A stretch of 64,000 nt of DNA. It comes from Polaromonas eurypsychrophila (GTDB taxonomy: Bacteria > Pseudomonadota > Gammaproteobacteria > Burkholderiales > Burkholderiaceae_C). The notes below the pieces were generated by a model. That model did no database searches. It was not told the DNA's origin and worked only from the letters and a program-made list of their open reading frames with translations. This document shows positions 1 through 9,778 of the stretch, one piece after another. Position 1 is the first letter of the stretch. Every line of letters starts with the position of its first letter. The DNA is taken from NCBI RefSeq assembly GCF_014641715.1, contig NZ_BMIG01000003.1:186001-250000 (forward strand), read 5' to 3'. Made by a program: the position numbers and the translations under genes.

Positions 1-1161
1 CAGCAAAGTCAGCAGCACGTCCATGTCGTTCTGGTCGGCTTCGGCATGGTTGGTGTAACAAACGTCGCAGCCCATGGGCAAGCCCAGCAACTTGCCGCAA
101 AAATGATCTTCGAGCCCGGCACGAATGATTTGCTTGCCGTTGTACAGATATTCCGGTCCGATGAATCCCACCACACTGTTGACCAGCAGCGGTTTGAACT
201 GGCGGGCCACCGCATAAGCCCGCACTTCACAGGTTTGCTGGTCCAGGCCGTGATGCGCTTGGGCCGACAAGGCGCTGCCCTGGCCAGTTTCAAAATACAT
301 CACGTTGTTGCCCACTGTGCCGCGCCCCAGGGACAAGGCAGCGCTTTGCGCCTCGGCCAGCAGTTTCAGGTCAATGCCGAAGCTGCGGTTGGCCGCCTCG
401 GTTCCGGCAATCGACTGAAACACCAGGTCCACTGGCGCACCGCGCTCAATCGCCTCCAGTGTGTTGGTCACATGGGTGAGTACGCACGATTGCGCCGGAA
501 TGGCATACCGCTGGATGATGTCGTCCAGCATGCCGATCAACCGGATGACTTGCGGCAGGTTGTCGGTGGCCGGGTTGATGCCGATCACCGCGTCGCCACT
601 ACCGTAGAGCAGGCCGTCAAGCAGGCTGGCCGCGATACCGGCCGCGTCATCGGTCGGGTGGTTGGGCTGCAGCCGCGTGGACAAGCGCCCTGGCAAGCCG
701 ATGGTGTTGCGAAACGCCGTGACCACGCGGCATTTTTGCGCCACCAGAATCAGGTCCTGGTTGCGCATGAGTTTGGAGACGGCCGCCGCCATTTCTGGCG
801 TGATGCCGGCCGCTACAGCCGCCAGGGCAACACTGTCGACTGCATCGCTGAGCAGCCAGTTGCGGAAGTCGCCCACCGTCAGGTGGCGGATGGGCGCAAA
901 GGCGACCGCGTCATGGCTGTCAATGACAAGCCGGGTGATTTCGTCGTCTTCGTAGGAAATCACGGTGTCGTTGAGGAACCGGACCAGCGGCACCTCCGCC
1001 AGCGTCATCTGCGCCACCACGCGCTCTTCATCGGTGGCTGCGGCCACACCGGCCAGCACGTCCCCCGATCGAAGCGGCGAGGCTTTTGCCAGCAAGTCTT
1101 TCAGATCATGAAAGTGGTAAGTGGCAGTGCCGGCGGTGTGACTGAAAGCAGGGTCAGGCAT
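1..1161 (-). CDS. eutB: Ethanolamine ammonia-lyase heavy chain, 3' end outside window
   Basis: EutB is the large subunit of the adenosylcobalamin-dependent lyase that splits ethanolamine into acetaldehyde and ammonia. Reading the minus strand from the ATG at 1161 gives 387 uninterrupted codons up to the window edge. Family-typical stretches include RNWLLSDAVDSVAL, VIGINPATDN and the glycine-rich GNNVMYFETGQGSAL. The family is usually about 450-465 residues, so roughly the last 70 are missing here. A GAGGA precedes the ATG by about a dozen bases. The small subunit eutC would be expected just beyond the left edge but cannot be seen. The gene follows mutT on the same strand after 179 bp that contain a dispersed repeat. 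Confidence 0.93.
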   Translation of the reverse strand, partial: MPDPAFSHTAGTATYHFHDLKDLLAKASPLRSGDVLAGVAAATDEERVVAQMTLAEVPLVRFLNDTVISYEDDEITRLVIDSHDAVAFAPIRHLTVGDFRNWLLSDAVDSVALAAVAAGITPEMAAAVSKLMRNQDLILVAQKCRVVTAFRNTIGLPGRLSTRLQPNHPTDDAAGIAASLLDGLLYGSGDAVIGINPATDNLPQVIRLIGMLDDIIQRYAIPAQSCVLTHVTNTLEAIERGAPVDLVFQSIAGTEAANRSFGIDLKLLAEAQSAALSLGRGTVGNNVMYFETGQGSALSAQAHHGLDQQTCEVRAYAVARQFKPLLVNSVVGFIGPEYLYNGKQIIRAGLEDHFCGKLLGLPMGCDVCYTNHAEADQNDMDVLLTLL

Positions 1162-1277
1162 AGCGACAAATCCTCAAATTCAGCTCCCAGCAGAACGGGT
1201 AGCAAGGCTATCTTGAGGCCATTTGTGCGGCGCAGCAACACGGCACGCTTAAATTCGGCCATTTCATCTGAATTTTT

Positions 1278-1330
1278 GATGAAAAAGCCATCTAACCCAT
1301 ATCTGGTGAGCGATAGTAGCTATCAATAAC
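1278..1330 (-). repeat. Family-1 dispersed repeat, copy A
   Basis: On the minus strand this reads as a GATAGCT/AGCTATC-type hairpin end followed by a GATATGGG...GGC-TTTTT tail, matching the other family-1 copies. It lies between the mutT stop and the eutB start. Confidence 0.6.
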
Positions 1331-1340
1331 AGAGCATGTT

Positions 1341-1811
1341 TCAAACCCGGGTGTGGGTCAGCCCGGAAAATTTGCGCTCCTCGGCAAACCACAGCAGCAC
1401 CGGCAGCGTGCCCGGCAGCACCGGCTTCACTTGGACCGGCAAGCGCTGCCAGGCAAACAATTGACCCTCGCGCATGTGCAACTCGCCCGTCCAGTCAAAC
1501 ACCTTGCAGAAATTGAGCCGCACCAGGGCGTGTGGGTAGTCCACCAGCTCCACCTTCCAGGCTTGGGCCTTGCTTATGGTGATGCCGATTTCTTCATGCA
1601 GTTCGCGGCGCAGCGCCTGCTCCACCGTCTCGCCGGCCTCCAGCTTGCCGCCGGGGAACTCCCAATAACCCTCGTAGACTTTTCCGGGTGGTCGTGAGGT
1701 CAGCAGGAAGTCGCCGTCGGACCGCAGCAGCACACCCACCGCAACATCCACCACCTTGCGATCCGCACCGCCCTCGCGCGGGCGATCACCGTCGGCGACC
1801 AGCACGCTCAT
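1341..1811 (-). CDS. mutT: MutT/Nudix hydrolase (8-oxo-dGTP diphosphatase)
   Basis: This 156-residue Nudix protein probably removes oxidised 8-oxo-dGTP from the nucleotide pool. The complete Nudix box is visible at about residues 54-76 (GGKLEAGETVEQALRRELHE followed by EIG), with the REL-x-EE metal-binding core intact. The length fits single-domain MutT; there is no thiamine-phosphate-synthase-like C-terminal domain. Its ATG overlaps the TGA of the upstream DUF815 ATPase gene by 4 bp (ATGA), so the two are probably translationally coupled. Other Nudix substrates cannot be excluded from sequence alone. Confidence 0.88.
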   Translation of the reverse strand: MSVLVADGDRPREGGADRKVVDVAVGVLLRSDGDFLLTSRPPGKVYEGYWEFPGGKLEAGETVEQALRRELHEEIGITISKAQAWKVELVDYPHALVRLNFCKVFDWTGELHMREGQLFAWQRLPVQVKPVLPGTLPVLLWFAEERKFSGLTHTRV

Positions 1812-2770
1812 GTGGCGTGATCAGCCGCCTGGTCGCCGGGGTCGGACGCCGCACCCGGACGTTCATACGCGGCGATGGGCGCTGCGGTGACCGGCCGCTG
1901 CTCGCTGTCACGACCGGCGTAGTCGCGCGCGAACTGGTAGGCGACACGGCCGCTGCGCGAGCCGCGCTCAAGCGCCCAGACCAGCGATGCCGGTTTGGCC
2001 GCACTGATGGCGTCAGGCGTCACGCCGAACGACGACAGCCACTGCGCGACGATGGTCAGGTACTCGTCCTGGCTGAAGGGGTAGAAGCTGACCCACAGGC
2101 CGAAACGTTCGGACAGCGAAATCTTCTCTTCCACCACCTCGCCGGGATGCACCTCGCCATCCTCGCTGCGAGAGTAGGTCAGGTTTTCTGTCATGTATTC
2201 CGGCAGCAGGTGGCGCCGGTTGCTGGTCGCGTAGATCAGCACATTGGGTGTGGCGGCCGCGACCGAGCCGTCGAGAATGGATTTGAGCGCCTTGTAGCCG
2301 GGTTCACCCTCCTCAAAACTCAGGTCATCGCAAAACACGATGAATTTTTCGTTCAGGCCAGAGACCACATCAACGATGTCATGCAGGTCGGTCAGGTCGG
2401 CCTTGTCGACCTCGATCAGGCGCAGGCCGCGCGCCGAGTATTCGTTGAGGCAGGCCTTGATCAGCGAAGACTTGCCGGTGCCGCGCGCACCGGTCAGCAG
2501 CACATTGTTGGCGGGTTTGCCGCTCACAAACTGCTCGGTATTGCGCCGGATTTTTTCTTTCTGGTCCTCGATTTCCTTGAGGTCGGTCAAATTCATGCTG
2601 CCGATGTGTCGCACAGGTTCGAGCGAGCCATGGCCGGAGCTGCGCTTTCGGTAGCGGTAGGCGACCGAGGCGCTCCAGTCAGGCGCCGACAGCGGCTGCG
2701 GCAGCACCGACTCAATGCGCGCCAGCAGGGACTCTGCGCGAACCATCAGGCGTTCAAATTGCTCGTTCAT
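1808..2770 (-). CDS. DUF815-family AAA-like ATP-binding protein
   Basis: A 320-residue P-loop ATPase of the DUF815 family, whose cellular role is not known. The Walker A motif GARGTGKSS lies at about residues 94-102 and a Walker B-like stretch FIVFCDDLSF follows at about 140-150. The frame is open for another 38 codons upstream, but that extension overlaps argJ and is unlike the family, so I chose the ATG at 2770, 19 bp after the argJ stop. Placement between argJ and mutT is common in related genomes and suggests co-transcription, not a shared pathway. Confidence 0.85.
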   Translation of the reverse strand: MNEQFERLMVRAESLLARIESVLPQPLSAPDWSASVAYRYRKRSSGHGSLEPVRHIGSMNLTDLKEIEDQKEKIRRNTEQFVSGKPANNVLLTGARGTGKSSLIKACLNEYSARGLRLIEVDKADLTDLHDIVDVVSGLNEKFIVFCDDLSFEEGEPGYKALKSILDGSVAAATPNVLIYATSNRRHLLPEYMTENLTYSRSEDGEVHPGEVVEEKISLSERFGLWVSFYPFSQDEYLTIVAQWLSSFGVTPDAISAAKPASLVWALERGSRSGRVAYQFARDYAGRDSEQRPVTAAPIAAYERPGAASDPGDQAADHAT

Positions 2771-2789
2771 GGGGCGATGGCTCAGCAGC

Positions 2790-4031
2790 TTAGCTGCGGT
2801 AGTCTGCGTTAATCTTGACGTAGTCGTAGGACAGGTCGCAGGTCCATACCGTGTCCGTGGCCTGGCCCCGGCCCAGGGACACACGCACGGTGATTTCGCT
2901 TTGTTTCATCACGCGCTGGCCATCGGCTTCGACATAGTCAACATGCCGGCCGCCGTTTTTGGCCACCAGCACCTCATCCAGATAGAGATCGATGGTTGTC
3001 TGATCCAGATCGGCGATGCCAGCATAACCGACCGCCGCCAGGATGCGGCCAAGATTCGGGTCGCTGGCAAAAAACGCCGTCTTGACCAGCGGCGAATGCG
3101 CAATCGCATAAGCCACCAGCCGGCATTCCGCAGCGGTTTTGCCGCCCTCGACCTGGACGGTGATGAACTTGGTGGCGCCTTCACCGTCGCGCACAATGGC
3201 TTGCGCGAGCTGACGCGCCACAGCCAGCATGGCCGCCTTCAGGGCCTGACCATCGGGGCTGTCCAGCGAGGTGATCTCCGCATGTTTGGCGCGGTTGGTA
3301 GCCATCACAACGAAGGAGTCATTGGTCGAAGTGTCGCCATCCACCGTAACGCGATTGAAGGAACCTTCGGCCAGTTCGGTGGCCAGTTGCGCCATCAACC
3401 CCTGCGCCACAAAGGCATCGGTCGCGAGGAAACCCAGCATGGTCGCCATGTTGGGGCGAATCATGCCGGCGCCTTTGCTGATGCCGGTGATCGTGACGCT
3501 CGCGCCGCCCAAGGTAACGCGGCGGGAGAAGGCCTTGGCCACGGTGTCCGTGGTCATGATGGCTTCGGCGGCCTTGCCCCAGTGTGACGCTTGCGCATCA
3601 GCCACTGCGGCAGGCAGGCCGGCGGCAATGCGGTCATGCGGCAAAGGCTCCATGATCACACCGGTCGAAAACGGCAGGATCTGCTCAGGGGCAATATTCA
3701 GTTCCCGCGCCAGGGCGATGCAACTCGCCTGCGCACGGTTCAGGCCGTCCGCGCCAGTGCCTGCATTGGCGTTGCCGGTGTTGATCAGCATGGCGCGTAT
3801 GCCCAGGCTCTTGCCACCATTTTTGGCCAGGTGTTCGCGGCAGATTTGCACCGGTGCGGCGCAAAAGCGGTTCTGCGTGAAGACTGCGCCTACGCAAGCA
3901 CCTTCATCGAGCAGCAGCACCGACAGGTCTTTGCGCCCGGCCTTGCGTATGCCGGCTTCAGTGATGCCCCAACGCACGCCGGGCACGGGATACAGATCAG
4001 CAGCGGGCGTGGCGAGCAGATTGACAGCCAT
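2790..4031 (-). CDS. argJ: Bifunctional ornithine acetyltransferase / N-acetylglutamate synthase
   Basis: ArgJ moves the acetyl group from N-acetylornithine to glutamate in the cyclic arginine pathway; bifunctional forms can also use acetyl-CoA. The 413-residue product carries the self-cleavage region [16 protein letters not shown], where the family cuts between Ala and Thr to make alpha and beta chains, and the downstream [13 protein letters not shown] motif. A GGAG lies 9 bases before the ATG. The gene follows secA after 36 bp on the same strand. Whether this protein has one or both activities cannot be read from the sequence. Confidence 0.96.
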   Translation of the reverse strand: MAVNLLATPAADLYPVPGVRWGITEAGIRKAGRKDLSVLLLDEGACVGAVFTQNRFCAAPVQICREHLAKNGGKSLGIRAMLINTGNANAGTGADGLNRAQASCIALARELNIAPEQILPFSTGVIMEPLPHDRIAAGLPAAVADAQASHWGKAAEAIMTTDTVAKAFSRRVTLGGASVTITGISKGAGMIRPNMATMLGFLATDAFVAQGLMAQLATELAEGSFNRVTVDGDTSTNDSFVVMATNRAKHAEITSLDSPDGQALKAAMLAVARQLAQAIVRDGEGATKFITVQVEGGKTAAECRLVAYAIAHSPLVKTAFFASDPNLGRILAAVGYAGIADLDQTTIDLYLDEVLVAKNGGRHVDYVEADGQRVMKQSEITVRVSLGRGQATDTVWTCDLSYDYVKINADYRS

Positions 4032-4067
4032 GTTTCTTGACTCCAGATGACGGGCCGCGGGCCGGGT

Positions 4068-6830
4068 TCAGTTCAGCTTCCCGTGGCAGAGTTTGTATTT
4101 TTTTCCGGAGCCGCAGGGGCAGGGATCGTTGCGGCCGACACGCGGCACCGCGCCAGCAGGCAAGGCCTGCTTGTAGCGCAGCGATTCCTCATCCACCGTG
4201 GTTTCGACTTCTCCGGTTTCCGTCGGCGCCGTGTAGGTCACATTGGCGATACGTTCTGCCCGGTCTTCCATTTCCTCGGCGGCCTGCCCGAGCTGCTCGC
4301 CCGACTGCACCTGGACCGTCATGAGGATTTTGGTGACTTCATTCTTGACACTGTCGAGCAGTTGACCGAACAGCTCAAAGGCTTCGCGTTTGTACTCCTG
4401 CTTGGGTTGCTTCTGGGCGTAGCCGCGCAGATGAATACCCTGACGCAGGTGGTCGAGCGCGCTCAGGTGATCGCGCCAGTGTTTGTCTATGCTTTGCAGC
4501 AGCACAATTCGTTCGAACTGGGTAAAACTTTCTTCCCCAATTTTCTCGACCTTCCCGGCAAAAGCTGCATCGGCCGCAGCAATCACCTTTTCCAGCAGGT
4601 CTTCGTCAGTGATCGCGCTCGCCGCTTCCACTTCCTGCTGCAGTGAGAGCTCGATCTGCCATTCATCGCGCAGCACTTTCTCCAGGCCTGGAATATCCCA
4701 TTGCTCCTCAACACTTTCCGCCGGAATGTATTGCCGGGTCAGGTCGGTGAAGCAGCCTGCGCGCAGCGAGGCAATCTGCTCGGCCAGACTGCTTGCGTCC
4801 ATGATGTCGTTGCGCTGCTGGTAAATCACCTTGCGCTGGTCATTGGACACATCATCGTATTCAAGCAACTGCTTGCGGATGTCGAAGTTGCGCGCCTCCA
4901 CTTTGCGCTGCGCCGACTCGATGCTGCGGGTCACGATGCCGGCCTCGATCGCTTCACCGTCCGGCATCTTGAGCCGCTCCATGATGGCGCGGACCCGGTC
5001 ACCGGCAAAAATGCGCATCAGTGGATCGTCCAGGCTCAGGTAAAAACGTGAAGACCCGGGGTCGCCCTGGCGGCCGGAGCGGCCACGCAACTGGTTGTCG
5101 ATGCGGCGCGATTCATGGCGTTCCGTCGCAATGATGCGCAGCCCGCCCAGACCCTTGACCTTTTCATGCTCCTGCGTCCATTCGGTGCGCAGCTTCAAAA
5201 TTTCAGCGTCCTTGTCCTCGCGAGAGGTCTCCAGCGCGTCCACGGCCTCAATGCGCTTTTCCACATTACCGCCAAGCACGATGTCGGTGCCGCGGCCGGC
5301 CATGTTGGTCGCAATCGTGATCATGCCGGGACGGCCGGCCTGGGCCACGATGTCGGCCTCACGCGCATGCTGCTTGGCGTTGAGCACCTGGTGCGGCAGC
5401 TTCTCCGCCTCCAGCAGCTTGTCGATGATCTCGGAATTTTCAATCGAGGTCGTGCCCACCAGCACCGGCTGTCCACGCTCGTGACATTCGCGGATGTCCT
5501 TGATAGCCGCCTCGTATTTTTCGCGCGTAGTCTTGTAGACGCGGTCTAGCTGGTCGCCGCGGCGGCTGGGCCTGTTCGGCGGGATCACCGTGGTTTCCAG
5601 TCCGTAGATTTCCTGGAACTCGTAGGCCTCGGTATCGGCGGTGCCGGTCATGCCGGACAACTTGCCGTAGAGGCGGAAGTAGTTTTGGAAGGTGATCGAC
5701 GCCATGGTCTGGTTTTCAGCCTGGATCTGCACCCCTTCCTTGGCCTCCACTGCCTGGTGCAGGCCTTCGCTCCAGCGCCGGCCCGACATCAGGCGTCCCG
5801 TGAACTCGTCAACAATGACGATTTCGCCGTCCTGCACCACATAGTGCTGGTCACGGTGATAGAGGTTGTTGGCCCGCAATGCGGCGTACAGATGGTGCAT
5901 CAGCGAAATGTTCGCCGGGTCGTACAGGGTGGAATTCTCGGGAATCATGCCCATGCTGGACAAAATGCGTTCGGCATTCTCGTGGCCCTGCTCGGTCAGG
6001 AACACCTGCTGCGTCTTCTCATCAAGCGTGAAGTCGCCAGGCTTAATGACACCTTCACCGGTGCGCGGGTCGGCCTCACCTTCCTGGCGGGTCAGCAAGG
6101 GCACCACCTTGTTCATCGCCAGGTACATCTCGGTGTGGTCTTCGGCCTGGCCGCTGATGATCAGCGGCGTACGGGCTTCATCGATCAGGATGGAGTCCAC
6201 CTCATCGACGATGGCAAAGTTCAGGCCGCGCTGCACCCGGTCGGCCACTTCGTAGACCATGTTGTCGCGCAAGTAGTCAAAACCGTATTCGTTGTTGGTG
6301 CCGTAGGTGATGTCGCAGCGGTAGGCTTCCTGCTTTTCCTCGCGCGGCATGTTGGGCAGGTTGATGCCGACGGTCAGGCCCAGAAAGTTGTAGAGCCGGC
6401 CCATCCAGCGCGCATCCCGGCTAGCCAGGTAATCGTTGACGGTCACGACATGCACGCCTTTGCCGGTCAGCGCATTCAGGTAAACCGGCAGCGTGGCGGT
6501 CAATGTCTTGCCTTCGCCCGTGCCCATTTCGGAGATCTTGCCGTTGTGCAGCGCCATGCCGCCCAGCATCTGCACATCGAAGTGGCGCATCTTCATCACC
6601 CGTTTGCTGCCTTCGCGAACCACAGCAAACGCTTCGGGGAGGATCGCATCCAGGGTTTCGCCGGTGGCCACGCGGTCTATGAATTCCCGGGTTTTGGCGC
6701 GCAACTCAACGTCGTCGAGCTTTTCAAGCGGTGCTTCCAGCGCATTGATGCGTTCTATGGATTTGCGATAGGTTTTGAGCAGCCTGTCGTTGCGGCTGCC
6801 GAAGAGTTTGGTCAGGATATTGGAAGCCAT
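4068..6830 (-). CDS. secA: Protein translocase ATPase SecA
   Basis: SecA is the ATPase motor that drives unfolded proteins through SecYEG. The 920-residue product has Walker A ([11 protein letters not shown], near residue 106), the DEAD-like motif [15 protein letters not shown] near residue 210, the helicase motif [10 protein letters not shown] near 512, and a C-terminal zinc/SecB-binding tail [14 protein letters not shown]. Length and domain order are normal. No secM-like arrest gene is visible upstream; the 135 bp before the start hold no gene. Confidence 0.98.
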   Translation of the reverse strand: MASNILTKLFGSRNDRLLKTYRKSIERINALEAPLEKLDDVELRAKTREFIDRVATGETLDAILPEAFAVVREGSKRVMKMRHFDVQMLGGMALHNGKISEMGTGEGKTLTATLPVYLNALTGKGVHVVTVNDYLASRDARWMGRLYNFLGLTVGINLPNMPREEKQEAYRCDITYGTNNEYGFDYLRDNMVYEVADRVQRGLNFAIVDEVDSILIDEARTPLIISGQAEDHTEMYLAMNKVVPLLTRQEGEADPRTGEGVIKPGDFTLDEKTQQVFLTEQGHENAERILSSMGMIPENSTLYDPANISLMHHLYAALRANNLYHRDQHYVVQDGEIVIVDEFTGRLMSGRRWSEGLHQAVEAKEGVQIQAENQTMASITFQNYFRLYGKLSGMTGTADTEAYEFQEIYGLETTVIPPNRPSRRGDQLDRVYKTTREKYEAAIKDIRECHERGQPVLVGTTSIENSEIIDKLLEAEKLPHQVLNAKQHAREADIVAQAGRPGMITIATNMAGRGTDIVLGGNVEKRIEAVDALETSREDKDAEILKLRTEWTQEHEKVKGLGGLRIIATERHESRRIDNQLRGRSGRQGDPGSSRFYLSLDDPLMRIFAGDRVRAIMERLKMPDGEAIEAGIVTRSIESAQRKVEARNFDIRKQLLEYDDVSNDQRKVIYQQRNDIMDASSLAEQIASLRAGCFTDLTRQYIPAESVEEQWDIPGLEKVLRDEWQIELSLQQEVEAASAITDEDLLEKVIAAADAAFAGKVEKIGEESFTQFERIVLLQSIDKHWRDHLSALDHLRQGIHLRGYAQKQPKQEYKREAFELFGQLLDSVKNEVTKILMTVQVQSGEQLGQAAEEMEDRAERIANVTYTAPTETGEVETTVDEESLRYKQALPAGAVPRVGRNDPCPCGSGKKYKLCHGKLN

Positions 6831-6965
6831 AAATGCGAGGCCGCGCTGGCAGCCCCGGTGAGCTGGCAGTGCGGCCGAAATCCCTTATTGAGTATCGACG
6901 TAAGTGTGGGCGCCCGCGGTTTGTTCAACTACGCGCCAAACGCAGATTTTACCTCTGCCGCGCTG

Positions 6966-7946
6966 CTACTTCGGACGCGGTATCTGGGCAGGCTGCGCGG
7001 CCGGTGACTGGGCGATGGCCACTGTCGGGGCCTGAGGCAGTTTCTGGCCGGCGGTCAGGAACTTCTGCGGATCCTGGTACACCCCCTGCACCAGCACTTC
7101 AAAATGCAGATGCGGCCCGGTCGAACGCCCGGTGGTGCCTACCTCGGCTATTTTTTGGCCGCGCCTGATCAGGTCGCCCTTCTTGACCAGCACCCGTGAG
7201 GCATGGGCGTAGCGGGTGACCAGGTCGTTGCCGTGATCGACCTCGACCATGTTGCCGTAGGCAGCGTGGTATTCCTGGGTGACCACCACGCCGCCCGCAG
7301 CCGCCAGGATCGAGGTGCCGGGCTCGGCCGGAAAATCCAGCCCGGTGTGCAGTGCGGAACGGCCGTTCAGAGGGTCAATGCGCCAGCCAAACGACGAGCC
7401 AAGAATGCCGGTCTGTACCGGTTGCTGGGTGGGTACCATCATTTTTTTGATTTTCTGATCGAACAGGCGGGACTCCATGACGGTCATCAGGTCCACGCGC
7501 TGATCGGTCAGCCTGTCCAGGTCAGCCAGCGTGGCCTGCAATTCTTCCATGGTGAGGGAGCGGCCCGTCACCAGCACACCGCCGCGACCGGGCTGGGTCT
7601 TGATGTCATTGGGATTGACGCCAGCCAGGCCTGATACTCGTTCGCCCAGCGCCTCAAGCTGCATCATCTTGGCCTGCATTTCACCCAGGCGTTTGGCCAT
7701 GACATCGAGGTTTTCACGCATGAAGCGATCACGCTGCTCGAACTCGTCCTTCACCACGAGTTTGACCAGCGAGCCGATCAGCGGCCAGCCCTCACGCGCG
7801 CCTTTGAGAAAGACCCAGTGGTACATGCCAGCGGCCACCAGCATCAATGCCAGTGCCGCTACAAAACCCACCAACACAAGCCGGGTGCCACTTAAATAAA
7901 CAGCACGGCTTTTGGCAAGCCACGCATCCGTGATAATCAAATGCAC
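6966..7946 (-). CDS. Membrane-anchored M23 (LytM) metallopeptidase
   Basis: A likely cell-wall endopeptidase or divisome-associated LytM protein. Starting at the GTG at 7946 it has 326 residues: a short cytoplasmic N-terminus, one membrane segment at about residues 23-45, a coiled-coil-like stretch (about 70-120), and a C-terminal peptidase_M23 domain. Both zinc-site motifs are present, HTGLD and HLHFE, so an active enzyme is possible. The open frame extends 50 codons further upstream, but AAGGAG sits 8 bases before the GTG and the extension overlaps the divergent dciA, which decides the start. The C-terminal 25 residues are rich in Ala, Pro and Gln. Confidence 0.9.
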   Translation of the reverse strand: MHLIITDAWLAKSRAVYLSGTRLVLVGFVAALALMLVAAGMYHWVFLKGAREGWPLIGSLVKLVVKDEFEQRDRFMRENLDVMAKRLGEMQAKMMQLEALGERVSGLAGVNPNDIKTQPGRGGVLVTGRSLTMEELQATLADLDRLTDQRVDLMTVMESRLFDQKIKKMMVPTQQPVQTGILGSSFGWRIDPLNGRSALHTGLDFPAEPGTSILAAAGGVVVTQEYHAAYGNMVEVDHGNDLVTRYAHASRVLVKKGDLIRRGQKIAEVGTTGRSTGPHLHFEVLVQGVYQDPQKFLTAGQKLPQAPTVAIAQSPAAQPAQIPRPK

Positions 7947-7977
7947 GTATCCAACTCCTTGAACTGAGCCCACTGCC

Positions 7978-8295
7978 GTGAATCCCACACCCCGCCCCCA
8001 TGGGGCTGTCACTTTCAGCCAGGCTGTCGAGAACTCGCCCTCATTGGCGCGGCTGGCCGGGCTTGTCCAGGAATCCAATGACCGGCTCAAGGCCATTGAG
8101 TCGCTGATCCCGGAAGCCCTGCGCCCTGCGGTTCAGGCCGGCCCGATTAATGAGGACGTCTGGTGCCTGCTGGTCAGCAGCAATGCCGCCGCTGCCAAAG
8201 TCCGCCAGTTGTTGCCGCTGATCCAGTCGCGCCTGATTGGCAAAGGTTGGAAGGTTACCTCAATTCGGCTGAAGATACTAATAGCCAAAAAGTAG
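7978..8295 (+). CDS. dciA: DciA-like (DUF721) protein
   Basis: DciA proteins load the replicative helicase DnaB in bacteria lacking DnaC or DnaI. The 105-residue product has the short DUF721 layout: a variable N-terminus, then LKAIESLIPEALRPAV and VWCLLVSSNAAAAKVRQLLP followed by a short beta-strand. It begins with GTG, and no strong ribosome-binding site is visible. Only 31 bp separate this start from the divergent M23 start, so the promoter of at least one must lie inside the other. The final residues (ILIAKK) lie next to repeat-like sequence and may have been altered by it. Confidence 0.8.
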   Translation: MNPTPRPHGAVTFSQAVENSPSLARLAGLVQESNDRLKAIESLIPEALRPAVQAGPINEDVWCLLVSSNAAAAKVRQLLPLIQSRLIGKGWKVTSIRLKILIAKK

Positions 8296-8345
8296 TATTT
8301 ACCAATACAGCCATGCGCTAGAGGCTTGCGCGGTTTGAAGTAGCT

Positions 8346-8390
8346 GCTATCGAAGTGATAGTTCTGCGTGCCGACGGCAAGGGCCGGGAT
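8346..8390 (+). repeat. Family-1 dispersed repeat, copy L (diverged)
   Basis: GCTATCGAAGTGATAG hairpin followed by a TGCG...CAAGGGCCGGGAT tail. It sits between the 3' ends of dciA and tRNA-Thr. A second decayed fragment (GCTAGAGGCTT) may lie just upstream. Confidence 0.45.
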
Positions 8391-8403
8391 GAATGCAGGG
8401 AAA

Positions 8404-8479
8404 TGGTGCCGCTTGTCGGATTCGAACTGACGACCTACCGCTTACAAGGCGGTTGCTCTACCAACTGAGCTAAAGCGGC
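8404..8479 (-). tRNA. tRNA-Thr (anticodon TGT)
   Basis: The minus strand folds into a complete cloverleaf of 76 nt. The acceptor GCCGCTT pairs with AAGCGGC, the discriminator is A and CCA is encoded. The D-arm is GCTC/GAGC, the anticodon stem ACCGC/GCGGT with loop CTTGTAA, and the T-arm has GTTCGAATC. Anticodon TGT reads ACA (Thr). It lies 25 bp downstream of sspB on the same strand and may be on the same transcript. Confidence 0.97.
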
Positions 8480-8504
8480 ACAAACTCTATTTTACGTGAC
8501 CTGT

Positions 8505-9059
8505 TTATTTCACCCGTTTGAGCGAAGGCCGTTTGCCTTGCGTTGGCTTGGGGGGCTCGGGTGGCGCCGGATCGTCTTCACGCGCCGACACGGTAAGGTT
8601 TGCAGGAACCAATTGTACGATCTTCGCCTCGGGCCCTGTCCCGACTGTGGGCTCTGCAGTCGCTGTGTCGGGCGGTGGCAGTTCCTGGGAGGAATGCCCT
8701 TCGCCATCATGGACTGGCTGCGCAAGGGCCGAAGCCGGCGTGGCCAGTGGAAACGCCATGCCCTGACCGTTTTCACGCGCATAAATGGCAATCACGCGAG
8801 CGATGGGCACCATGATTTCGCGGGCACTGCCGGCGAAACGCGCCTTGAACTCAATGAAGTCGTTGCCCAGCTTCAGCGAACTGGTGGCGTCAAAACTGAT
8901 GTTGAGCACGATCTCGTTGTTCTTGACGTATTCACGCGGCACCTGAACGGTTTCATCCACGGCCACCGCCACATAGGGCGTCAGCCCGTTGTCGGTACAC
9001 CAGTCGTACAACGCCCGTATCAAGTAGGGGCGGGTCGAAGTGGAGTCGAGCGCGTTCAT
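8505..9059 (-). CDS. sspB: ClpXP protease specificity-enhancing factor SspB
   Basis: SspB tethers ssrA-tagged proteins to ClpXP for degradation. The 184-residue product starts at MNALDSTSTRPYLIRALYDW, the family N-terminus; the longer open frame upstream overlaps sspA and is not used. The folded adaptor domain spans about residues 5-115. A Pro/Ala-rich linker follows and ends in a short basic-hydrophobic tail, PSLKRVK, which resembles the ClpX-binding (XB) motif of known SspB proteins. It follows sspA after 20 bp. Confidence 0.93.
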   Translation of the reverse strand: MNALDSTSTRPYLIRALYDWCTDNGLTPYVAVAVDETVQVPREYVKNNEIVLNISFDATSSLKLGNDFIEFKARFAGSAREIMVPIARVIAIYARENGQGMAFPLATPASALAQPVHDGEGHSSQELPPPDTATAEPTVGTGPEAKIVQLVPANLTVSAREDDPAPPEPPKPTQGKRPSLKRVK

Positions 9060-9079
9060 CAGGGTCGCTGCAATTGCGC

Positions 9080-9691
9080 TTACTTGCGCATCACCTTTTC
9101 TGAAGGTGTGAGAGCTTCGATATACGCTGGGCGCGAGAAGATGCGCTCGGCGTACTTGAGCAAGGGCGCCGCGTTCTTGGACAGGTCGATGTCGTAGTAG
9201 TCCAGGCGCCACAGCAGCGGCGCAATCGCGACGTCGAGCATGGAGAAATTGTCGCCCAGCATGAACTTGTTCTTCAGGAACACCGGGGCCAACTGCGTGA
9301 GGCGGTCGCGGATGTGCGAACGGGCTTTTTCCAGCGCTTTCTCATTGCCCTTGGAGGCACGGGCTTCCAGGATGTTGACGTGAACGAACAGCTCTTTTTC
9401 GAAGTTCAGCAAAAACAGCCGCACGCGCGCGCGGTCCACCGGGTCGCCGGGCATCAGTTGCGGGTGCGGAAAACGCTCGTCGATGTACTCATTGATGATG
9501 TTCGACTCGTAAAGAATCAGGTCACGCTCGACCAGGATAGGCACCTGGCCGTAAGGGTTCATGACGTTGATGTCTTCCGGCTTGTTGTACAAGTCCACAT
9601 CGCGGATTTCGAAGTCCATGCCTTTTTCAAACAGCACAAAACGGCAGCGGTGCGAGAACGGGCAGGTCGTGCCTGAATAAAGGACCATCAT
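9080..9691 (-). CDS. sspA: Stringent starvation protein A
   Basis: SspA is an RNA-polymerase-associated protein with a glutathione-transferase fold that acts in starvation and acid responses. The 203-residue product has the N-terminal thioredoxin-like part (YSGTTCPFSHRCRFVLFEKG), the NPYGQVPILVERD loop with the cis-proline, and the helical C-terminal domain. AGGAG lies 9 bases before the ATG. It stands between petC and sspB on the same strand, an arrangement usual in Burkholderiales. Confidence 0.95.
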   Translation of the reverse strand: MMVLYSGTTCPFSHRCRFVLFEKGMDFEIRDVDLYNKPEDINVMNPYGQVPILVERDLILYESNIINEYIDERFPHPQLMPGDPVDRARVRLFLLNFEKELFVHVNILEARASKGNEKALEKARSHIRDRLTQLAPVFLKNKFMLGDNFSMLDVAIAPLLWRLDYYDIDLSKNAAPLLKYAERIFSRPAYIEALTPSEKVMRK

Positions 9692-9714
9692 GGTTGCGAA
9701 CTCCTAAATGCAAA

Positions 9715-9743
9715 GGAGTGGATACGGTGAAGGCATCCACTCC
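9715..9743 (-). terminator. Hairpin between petC and sspA, possible weak terminator
   Basis: A perfect 9-bp stem GGAGTGGAT/ATCCACTCC is followed on the minus strand by TTTGCATTT, just ahead of the sspA ribosome-binding site. It could partly terminate petABC transcripts or separate sspAB from them. A second stem, GCCGGGA/TCCCGGC (9751-9770), lies closer to petC, but its T-run is on the wrong side for a minus-strand terminator. Confidence 0.4.
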
Positions 9744-9778
9744 AGAAGGTGCCGGGAAACGAGTCCCGGCGAAAAAAA

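Noticed and set aside
46..1329. 427-codon plus-strand open frame
   Set aside because: It is antisense to eutB, whose minus-strand frame gives clear EutB sequence; the plus-strand product has no recognisable domain.
9751..9770. GCCGGGA/TCCCGGC hairpin next to seven A residues after petC, as a terminator
   Set aside because: For minus-strand transcription the T-run precedes the stem, and for the plus strand the run is A, so it is not an intrinsic terminator in either direction.
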